Below, in pieces: positions 58,573 through 64,000 of a DNA stretch of 64,000 bases; position 1 is the stretch's first letter, and each line of letters opens with the position of its first letter. Both the position numbers and the translations under genes were made by a program. Location of the stretch: assembly GCF_004217145.1 (NCBI RefSeq), contig NZ_SHKR01000011.1, forward strand, positions 1 to 64,000, read 5' to 3'. The stretch is from Kribbella rubisoli (GTDB lineage: Bacteria > Actinomycetota > Actinomycetes > Propionibacteriales > Kribbellaceae). The notes under the pieces were generated by a model. That model did not search any database and was not told the DNA's origin. It saw only the letters and a program-made list of their open reading frames with translations.

Positions 58573-59457
58573 ATGAGCGTGTTGCCATCTGGGGAGCAAT
58601 GGACAGTCCGCGGCGGCGGGTACGAGGCGACGGTGGTGAGCGTCGGCGGCGGGCTGCGCGGACTCACCTACGACGGGCGCCCGGTCCTGCTCGGGTACGC
58701 CGAGGACGAGGCGGCGCATGCGGGTATCGGGCAGCACCTGTTCCCGTGGCCGAACCGCATCACCGACGGGAAGTACACGTTCGAGGGGGTCGCGCAGCAG
58801 CTGTACCTGACCGAGCCGGCCCGCTCGAACGCCATCCACGGCCTGACCCGCTGGGCCAATTGGCTCCGGGTCGACGACGGCTCAGACCCGGCGGCCCTGG
58901 TAGTCGGCCACCGCCTCCACGGCCAACCCGGCTACCCCCATCAACTGGACCTTCGCCTCGATTACCGCCTGACCGACCGCCTGACCGTCACCGCCACGGC
59001 AACCAACGTCGGTGCGACCGCGGCGCCCTACGGCTATGGAGCACATCCGTATCTCTCCGTCGGACGCTCGATCGACGAATGCGTACTCGAGTTCACCGCG
59101 ACCAATCGGCTAGAGGTGTCCGCAGACCGCATGCAACCCGTCGGACTCACCCCAGTAGCCGGCTCGGAGTACGACTTCCACAGCGGTCGACTGATCGGGG
59201 CAACCTCGATCGACAACGCCTTCACCGGGTTGGACGGCCCCTGGACCGTCTCGTTGACGGATCCCGACACCGGCGCGAGGTCAGCGCTGACCAGCGACAC
59301 CCCCTGGATGCAGCTGTTCACCGGCGAGGCGGTCGGGCGTACGGCGCTGGCGGTCGAGCCGATGACCTGCCCGCCGGACGCGTTCGTCACCGGTCAGGAC
59401 CTGGTCGTCCTCAAGCCCGGTAAGTCGCACACGACTAGCTTTTCGGTGGCCGTTTAG
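58573..59457 (+). CDS. Aldose 1-epimerase family protein
   Basis: 294 residues of beta-sandwich galactose-mutarotase fold. The substrate-side motifs HLFPWPNRITDGKYTF (near 55-70), NAIHGLTRW (near 86) and YGYGAHPYLSVG (near 153) include the expected histidines, and a late glutamate lies in ALAVEPMTCPPDAF. It interconverts alpha and beta anomers of sugars. ATG 58573 has GAGG 8 nt upstream; ATG 58555 is possible. It stands alone, tail-to-tail with the PH-domain protein (23-bp overlap). Confidence 0.9.
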   Translation: MSVLPSGEQWTVRGGGYEATVVSVGGGLRGLTYDGRPVLLGYAEDEAAHAGIGQHLFPWPNRITDGKYTFEGVAQQLYLTEPARSNAIHGLTRWANWLRVDDGSDPAALVVGHRLHGQPGYPHQLDLRLDYRLTDRLTVTATATNVGATAAPYGYGAHPYLSVGRSIDECVLEFTATNRLEVSADRMQPVGLTPVAGSEYDFHSGRLIGATSIDNAFTGLDGPWTVSLTDPDTGARSALTSDTPWMQLFTGEAVGRTALAVEPMTCPPDAFVTGQDLVVLKPGKSHTTSFSVAV

Positions 59458-59893
59458 CGCCGGCGCCGTGGTCGCGAGCCACCGCCGCCAGTTGCTTCGC
59501 GGCGCGGCCCGCCCGGGCGCCCTCCGCGGCCTGGATCGCGAGGATGCCGATCCGGTTGCCGTCGGCATCGAACAGCTGAAGCCACGCGTCCCCCGGCCGG
59601 AACCGCAGGCCGCTGATCTCCGGCCAGGTCAGCGTGTAGGTCTTGAACACGTTCCGCACGTGCAACCGGTCGGCGTACGCCGTCACGCGCAGCGTCGTCA
59701 TCCGGTACAGGATCCAGAACACCGCACCGAAGAACGCGATCAACGTGAGCCGCTGGAACCAGCTGAACGAGTCCCGGGACTCCGCCGGCAGCCGGATCCA
59801 GATCACCCCGAACACCGCCAGCAGCGACAGGCCCATCACGCCCGCCATCAGCGCGAGGATTCGCGGATGGAACGTGAAGAGCCTGTCGCTCAT
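59435..59893 (-). CDS. Membrane-anchored bacterial PH-domain protein
   Basis: 152 residues. Two N-terminal transmembrane helices (about 11-32, 45-62) are followed by a bacterial PH-like beta domain (TAYADRLHVRNVFKTYTLTW ... GLRFRPGDAWLQLFDADGNR). This type is common downstream of hisG in actinobacteria. The function is unknown. It starts 1 bp after the hisG stop, so it belongs to the hisE-hisG operon. Confidence 0.85.
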   Translation of the reverse strand: MSDRLFTFHPRILALMAGVMGLSLLAVFGVIWIRLPAESRDSFSWFQRLTLIAFFGAVFWILYRMTTLRVTAYADRLHVRNVFKTYTLTWPEISGLRFRPGDAWLQLFDADGNRIGILAIQAAEGARAGRAAKQLAAVARDHGAGAKRPPKS

Positions 59894-59894
59894 G

Positions 59895-60743
59895 TCAGAT
59901 CCGGCAGGCGTGGATGTCTGTGGTGAGGATGGCACGGGCGCCCACCTCCCACAGCTGGTCCATCAGGCGCTGCGCCTCGGCGCGCTGGACCATTACCCGG
60001 ACGGCGACCCAGCCCTGCTTGTGCAGCGGGGAGATCGTCGGCGACTCCAGGCCGGGCGCGACCGCGGTCGCCGCGTCGACGTCCTCGGCGCGGATGTCGT
60101 AGTCCATCATCACGTAGTTCCGCGCGATCAGGACGCCTTCGAGCCGGCGTACCAGCTGGTGCATGCCGTTCGGCGTGATCTCGACGCCGTGCCGCTTGAT
60201 CAGCACGGCCTCGGACTTCAGGATCGGCTCGCCGAACACCTCGAGGCCGGCCTGGCGCAGCGTCGTACCGGTCTCCACCACATCGGCGATCACGTCGGCG
60301 ACACCGAGCTGTACGGCCGATTCGACCGCGCCGTCGAGCCGGACGACCGACGCGTCGACGCCGTTCTCGGCCAGGTGGTCTTGGAGCACCCCGGCGTACG
60401 ACGTGGCGATGCGCTTCCCGGCCAGGTCCTTCACGGAGTCCGCGGCACCGGGCCGCCCGGCGAACCGGAACGTGGACGAGCCGAACCCGAGGCCCATGAT
60501 CACGTCGGCGTCGGCGTGTGAGTCGAGCACGAGGTCACGGCCGGAGATGCCGACGTCGAGGGTGCCCTCCCCGACGTACACCGCGATGTCCCGCGGGCGG
60601 AGGTAGTAGAACTCGACCTCGTTGGCCGAGTCGGTGAGCGTGAGGTCCTTGGTGGTCCGGCGCTGCTTGTAGCCGGCCTCGACGAGCATCTCGGTGGCGG
60701 CTTCGCTCAGCGAGCCCTTGTTCGGTACTGCGACGCGCAGCAT
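59895..60743 (-). CDS. hisG: ATP phosphoribosyltransferase (long form)
   Basis: First step of histidine synthesis: ATP plus PRPP gives phosphoribosyl-ATP. At 282 residues it is the long form with a C-terminal regulatory HisG_C domain (VRVMVQRAEAQRLMDQLWEV). N-terminal MLRVAVPNKGSLSEAATEML, the catalytic DVGISGRDLV and the PRPP loop DVIADVVETGTTLRQAGL identify it. It follows hisE after 50 bp, on the same strand. Confidence 0.96.
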   Translation of the reverse strand: MLRVAVPNKGSLSEAATEMLVEAGYKQRRTTKDLTLTDSANEVEFYYLRPRDIAVYVGEGTLDVGISGRDLVLDSHADADVIMGLGFGSSTFRFAGRPGAADSVKDLAGKRIATSYAGVLQDHLAENGVDASVVRLDGAVESAVQLGVADVIADVVETGTTLRQAGLEVFGEPILKSEAVLIKRHGVEITPNGMHQLVRRLEGVLIARNYVMMDYDIRAEDVDAATAVAPGLESPTISPLHKQGWVAVRVMVQRAEAQRLMDQLWEVGARAILTTDIHACRI

Positions 60744-60793
60744 GGCGACTGCCCTTTCTGGGGGTGTGAACCGGTGATCTGTGGGAGGGGCTC

Positions 60794-61057
60794 CTACAGA
60801 TGTCGGTACACGTCCTCGAGGTCCAGGCCGAGGGCATGCATCATCACCTGAGCGTGGTAGATGAGCTGTGACAGCTCCTCCGCGGCGCGCTCCTTGCCCT
60901 CGTACTCCGCTGCCATCCATGACTCGGCGGCCTCTTCGACCAGCTTCTTGCCGATCGCGTGCACGCCGGCATCCAGCGCCGCCACGGTCCCGGAACCCTC
61001 CGGCCGCGTCGCCGCCTTCTCGCCCAGCTCGGCAAACAGCTCCTCAAAACTCTTCAT
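60794..61057 (-). CDS. hisE: Phosphoribosyl-ATP pyrophosphohydrolase
   Basis: Second step of histidine synthesis. 87 residues with the all-alpha MazG-like fold: [20 protein letters not shown] and [15 protein letters not shown] hold the metal-binding acidic residues. The hisE-hisG order is the usual actinobacterial pair, separate from the other his genes. Confidence 0.96.
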   Translation of the reverse strand: MKSFEELFAELGEKAATRPEGSGTVAALDAGVHAIGKKLVEEAAESWMAAEYEGKERAAEELSQLIYHAQVMMHALGLDLEDVYRHL

Positions 61058-61150
61058 CGCGCGCCCAGCCTACGGGGTCCGGCCGGCACCCACCGCCCCC
61101 AGGTCCGCCGATCGGACCGGTCCCGGCGTGGCGTGTGGGTTACTGGACAC

Positions 61151-61555
61151 ATGGACGGATTCGCACAGATCTCCGTGATGCTCGCTGTGGAAGACGCGCC
61201 GGCCGCCGCGTCCTGGTACGCCGAGGCGCTGGGCGCGGTCGAGCTCTGGAACCTCGGCAGCGTGATCGGGCTGAGCGTGAACGGCGCTCCGGTGTTCCTC
61301 GGGGAGCCGGGGAACAACATCTGGAAGACGCCTGCGGAGACCGGCGCTCCGACCGTCCGGGTCGAGATGTTCGTGGACGATCCGGACGGTTTCGTACGGC
61401 GTGCCGTCGAGGCCGGCGCGGACGGGAGCTTCGACCCAGTGCGCGACCATGAAGTTCCGTGGGGGACGCATCGGCAGGGGTCGTTCCTGGATCCGTTCGG
61501 GCATCTGTGGTTCGTCGGCGACAGGTCTCCGCTAGGACCCGGCGAGCGCGGCTGA
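61151..61555 (+). CDS. Glyoxalase/VOC-family protein
   Basis: 134 residues with two beta-alpha-beta-beta-beta units: DGFAQISVMLAVEDAPAAAS, WYAEALGAVELW, then VRVEMFVDDPDGFVRRAVEA and GSFLDPFGHLWFVGDR. The metal ligands of the full family are incomplete, so it may be a binding rather than catalytic member. It is convergent with the metallo-beta-lactamase gene (24-bp overlap). Confidence 0.85.
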   Translation: MDGFAQISVMLAVEDAPAAASWYAEALGAVELWNLGSVIGLSVNGAPVFLGEPGNNIWKTPAETGAPTVRVEMFVDDPDGFVRRAVEAGADGSFDPVRDHEVPWGTHRQGSFLDPFGHLWFVGDRSPLGPGERG

Positions 61556-62221
61556 TCTGCTGCGCGGGGCTGAGTGCGCGTCGACGTACCAGTCGTGCTG
61601 CTCGGACAAGAGTTGCTTGACCATCGCGTAGTCGATCGTGTCGTCGGGCGTGCGGAGGTGATACGGCGGCGGGTAGAACGCGTCGCCGAGCAGGGCGACG
61701 CCGTCTGCGACGACGATGAGCGAGTCCGCGGCGTGCTTTCCGCCGACGTGACGCAGTACGACGTCGGTCGGGAGCGTGAGGGTGTCGTCGAACGTCTGGT
61801 CTGGGATGACGATGCGGAAGTCGGACCAGTCGGGTACGGCGAGTGCACGGGCGCGGAAGCTGGGCCCGAGTTTGGGGTTGGCCTCGACCTGGTCGTGGAG
61901 GTAGCGGTGGCCCCACGGTCTTTGCGCTTCGCTGGTGAGGATCGGCACCGCCGACTCGTGGGCGATGACGGTGACGTCGTCCCAGGCGGAGGCTCCCCAG
62001 GTGTGGTCCCAGTGGTGGTGCGTGTAGACGAGCCACTTCGGCGCGGGCAGTCCGGCAGTTTCTATTGCTGTTTGGATCGCTCGGGCATGCTCCGGACTGT
62101 TGCCGGCGTCGACGAGGACGGATCCGTCGTTGTCTGCGATGACGGCGACCGATGGGCGGATGGCGTCGGGATCGGGGTCGTGCGGGTAGATCCAGACCCG
62201 GCCGGCGAGGTGCTCGAGCAT
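61532..62221 (-). CDS. Metallo-beta-lactamase-fold hydrolase
   Basis: 229 residues. The zinc motif THHHWDHTWG lies near residues 68-77, with later ligands in VGGKHAADSLIV and LLGDAFYPPPYH. It is a general MBL-fold hydrolase; the substrate is unknown. ATG 62221 is 7 nt after a minus-strand -10-like TATCGT (62229-62234) with no ribosome site, so it is probably leaderless. It is divergent from the P1 peptidase with only 18 bp between the start codons. Confidence 0.86.
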   Translation of the reverse strand: MLEHLAGRVWIYPHDPDPDAIRPSVAVIADNDGSVLVDAGNSPEHARAIQTAIETAGLPAPKWLVYTHHHWDHTWGASAWDDVTVIAHESAVPILTSEAQRPWGHRYLHDQVEANPKLGPSFRARALAVPDWSDFRIVIPDQTFDDTLTLPTDVVLRHVGGKHAADSLIVVADGVALLGDAFYPPPYHLRTPDDTIDYAMVKQLLSEQHDWYVDAHSAPRSRSAALAGS

Positions 62222-62239
62222 GTGGTCGACGATAGCCGT

Positions 62240-63199
62240 ATGCAGAATCCCCGGAGAGTCCGCGACCTCGGCGTCGTCGTCGGTACCCTGCCCACCGGTC
62301 CGCTCAACGCGATCACCGACGTACCCGGGGTCCGCGTCGGTCAGACCACGCTCACCGGCGACGGCCTGAACACCGGCGTCACCGCGATCGTGCCCGACGG
62401 GTACGACGAGACCCTTCCGGCAGCTGTTGCTGTTGGCAACGGATACGGCAAGCTCATCGGCACGACCCAGGTCGACGAGCTCGGCGTGATCGAGACCCCG
62501 ATCCTGCTCACCGGCACCCTGAGCACGTTCCGCGTCGCCGACGCCCTGGTCACCTGGCTCCTCGACCGCAACCCTCGCGCCACGAGCCTCAACCCGATCG
62601 TCGGCGAAACCAACGACGCCTACCTCTCCGACATCCGCCGCCGCCCCATCACTCCCGAACACGTCCACGCCGCCCTGGACACGGCCTCCCCCGCCCTCCC
62701 CCTCGAAGGCTGCGCCGGCGCCGGCACCGGCACCACCGCCCTCGGCTTCAAGGCCGGCATCGGTACGTCGTCCCGCACGTTGGCGTCCGGCACGGTCGGA
62801 GCGATCGTGCAATCGAACTTCTCCGGCCTGCTCACCGTCCTCGGACATCCGATCCCCGCAACACCCGTCGACGCGGACGGGAACAGCTGCATGATCGTGG
62901 TTGCTACCGATCTGCCGCTTGATGCCCGGCAGTTGGCGCGGCTGGCGCGGCGGGCGGTGTTCGCGATGGGGCGGGTCGGCTCGGACTTCGCGCCCGGCAG
63001 CGGCGACTACGCGATCGCCTTCACCACCAACCGCGCCCCGGGCTACGCCGACGCCGACCTCCGCGGCCCGTTCCAAGCAGTCACCGAGTCAGTGGAGGAA
63101 GCTCTCCTCAACTCCCTCACAATGGCCCGAACCACCACCGGCCACCGCAACCACACCGCCCACGCCGTACCTCACGACCTCATCCGCGGGCTGACATAG
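62240..63199 (+). CDS. P1-family (DmpA/BapA-like) self-processing aminopeptidase
   Basis: 319 residues. The opening NAITDVPGVRVGQTTLTGDG, the GCAGAGTGTTALGFKAGIGT segment, and NSCMIVVATDLPL near residues 215-227 match the DmpA/OAT superfamily. By analogy, self-cleavage would fall between N215 and the nucleophile S216. Such enzymes release D- or beta-amino acids from peptide N-termini. ATG 62240 is used; GTG 62222 is an alternative that would abut the divergent gene. Confidence 0.9.
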   Translation: MQNPRRVRDLGVVVGTLPTGPLNAITDVPGVRVGQTTLTGDGLNTGVTAIVPDGYDETLPAAVAVGNGYGKLIGTTQVDELGVIETPILLTGTLSTFRVADALVTWLLDRNPRATSLNPIVGETNDAYLSDIRRRPITPEHVHAALDTASPALPLEGCAGAGTGTTALGFKAGIGTSSRTLASGTVGAIVQSNFSGLLTVLGHPIPATPVDADGNSCMIVVATDLPLDARQLARLARRAVFAMGRVGSDFAPGSGDYAIAFTTNRAPGYADADLRGPFQAVTESVEEALLNSLTMARTTTGHRNHTAHAVPHDLIRGLT

Positions 63200-63674
63200 C
63201 CATCCGCCGGCTGCGATCCCGCACGGTCGCAGTGACCTGGCTTGCCGTGATCAGGAGGCCGAAGGCGAGTACCGCGGCGGCTGTGCGGATTGCGTGTGCG
63301 ACCTGCCATCGGTCGCGGACGTCGGCCCAATCGGAGGGCGGGTTCTGTACCGACCACGCGGACTGGTCCGAGTTGATCGGCAGGTTGATCGCGAAGGTCG
63401 TCGCGAAAACGACCACCAGCAAGGCGATCGCGATCAGCACGATCCGGCGATCGTTGCCCCGAGCCCGGATCGCCAGTAGCACCGTGGTGATCATTGCCGG
63501 GATCAACGTTGCCGAGGCCAACTTGTCCAGCGAGTCCAGCTCGACCAACCGCGTCTGCGTATAGACCGCCGCGTCGAACCCGCGCAACGAGTTCTCGAGC
63601 ACCAGCACGCACACCAGAAATCCAGCGAACACCCCACTGAACAGCAAGCTGGCCGACCGCACGAAGCGCGTCAT
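63180..63674 (-). CDS. DUF1772-type membrane protein
   Basis: 164 residues with four hydrophobic helices (about 8-28, 52-70, 76-97, 133-152) and NLPINSDQSAWS-type DUF1772 sequence. The function is unknown. The ATG shares a base with the stop of the upstream NAD(P)-binding gene (TGATG), so the two are co-translated. Its 3' end overlaps the P1 peptidase gene by 20 bp. Confidence 0.82.
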   Translation of the reverse strand: MTRFVRSASLLFSGVFAGFLVCVLVLENSLRGFDAAVYTQTRLVELDSLDKLASATLIPAMITTVLLAIRARGNDRRIVLIAIALLVVVFATTFAINLPINSDQSAWSVQNPPSDWADVRDRWQVAHAIRTAAAVLAFGLLITASQVTATVRDRSRRMAMSARG

Positions 63675-64000
63675 CAGTACGACACCCCGACCGGCTGGCC
63701 GATCGTCGCCGGGTCGTCGAGCACCGCGAGCATCAAGTGCGCGACGTCGGCCCGCGAGACGAAGTACCCCTTGGTGACCGTGCCGCCGACGACCGTGCGG
63801 TAGTGACCGGTGAGCGCCTTGTTGTTGAGCTTGGGCGGGCGCACGATCGTCCATTCCGTGGGGCTGCTCATGATGGCCGCCTCCATCAGTCGCAGGTCCG
63901 CGTACACATCGGCCGCGAACGCGTTGATCATCGGGTACACCACCCGGCGATTCAGGAAGCTTTCGTCGTCGGGGATCGGCCCGAGCGGCGCGGCGCTGAC
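63674..64000 (-). CDS. NAD(P)-binding (NmrA/SDR-like) protein, 5' part outside window
   Basis: Only the C-terminal 108 residues are visible. LMEAAIMSSPTEWTIVRPPK, GTVTKGYFVSRADVAHLMLA and VLDDPATIGQPVGV match the C-terminal half of atypical short-chain dehydrogenase/NAD(P)H-binding proteins. The frame is open to the window edge. It is coupled to the DUF1772 gene downstream. The Rossmann motif, and thus the cofactor, lies outside the window. Confidence 0.8.
   Translation of the reverse strand, partial: VSAAPLGPIPDDESFLNRRVVYPMINAFAADVYADLRLMEAAIMSSPTEWTIVRPPKLNNKALTGHYRTVVGGTVTKGYFVSRADVAHLMLAVLDDPATIGQPVGVSY

Overview
The window is one contiguous stretch of a very GC-rich actinobacterial chromosome. 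Several things point this way: GTG/TTG starts with GGAGG-type ribosome sites, the infC-rpmI-rplT / pheST / argCJBDFR / argH / mpg / tyrS backbone known from mycobacteria and relatives, a group II truncated haemoglobin, ECF41- and ECF42-type sigma factors, and many candidate leaderless promoters. Codon style and gene content suggest a soil member of the Propionibacteriales (Kribbella-like). That assignment is inference, not proof.

Layout. Positions 1-603 hold the extreme 5' end of a 16S rRNA gene (minus strand) with its leader and two tandem promoters. 604-12213 is mostly minus strand: tyrS, an App1-type phosphatase, a plus-strand luciferase-like oxidoreductase, mpg, argH, then the tightly overlapped operon argC-J-B-D-F-R. 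No argG lies in the window. 12352-14382 carries a CMD/AhpD-like protein, its ECF41 sigma factor and a GNAT acetyltransferase. 14473-23545 is a cell-surface block: a ~1910-residue LPxTG protein built of 14 CshA-like repeats, a large membrane protein and a family 2 glycosyltransferase. 23592-28829 is pheS-pheT followed directly by a gamma-glutamyltransferase-family gene. 28931-34448 is accessory: an AbiEi-like pseudogene with two in-frame amber codons, a TetR/MFS efflux pair with a perfect operator, a helical protein and a PHP protein. 34445-36711 is infC-rpmI-rplT-rRNA methyltransferase, with a probable ATC start and a leader terminator on infC. 37035-40671 holds a DUF1844 protein, a TetR/FAD-monooxygenase pair, a phosphotransferase and a small secreted protein.

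40725-47904 is the most interesting region. It is a LacI-controlled sugar locus: a binding protein, two permeases and a secreted GH18 enzyme with a C-terminal F5/8-type module, plus a GH5-type (GH5_18-like) enzyme. The ABC operon and the GH5 gene share a near-identical 14-bp operator. Together they read as a compact system for cleaving and importing N-glycan-like or chitobiose-core glycans. 47897-53631 holds a serine hydrolase and a TetR next to a DUF1707/ABC/FtsX operon. 53685-64000 holds SseB, a uridine-kinase-like protein, a methyltransferase, truncated haemoglobin, ECF42 with its DGPF partner, an aldose epimerase, hisE-hisG, a glyoxalase-fold protein, a divergent metallo-beta-lactamase/P1-peptidase pair, and a DUF1772 protein with a truncated NAD(P)-binding gene at the edge.

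Between genes there are several long-armed inverted repeats with 43-47 bp centres. Two of them (14389-14472 and 54298-54386) share the same arms and so form a dispersed element family.
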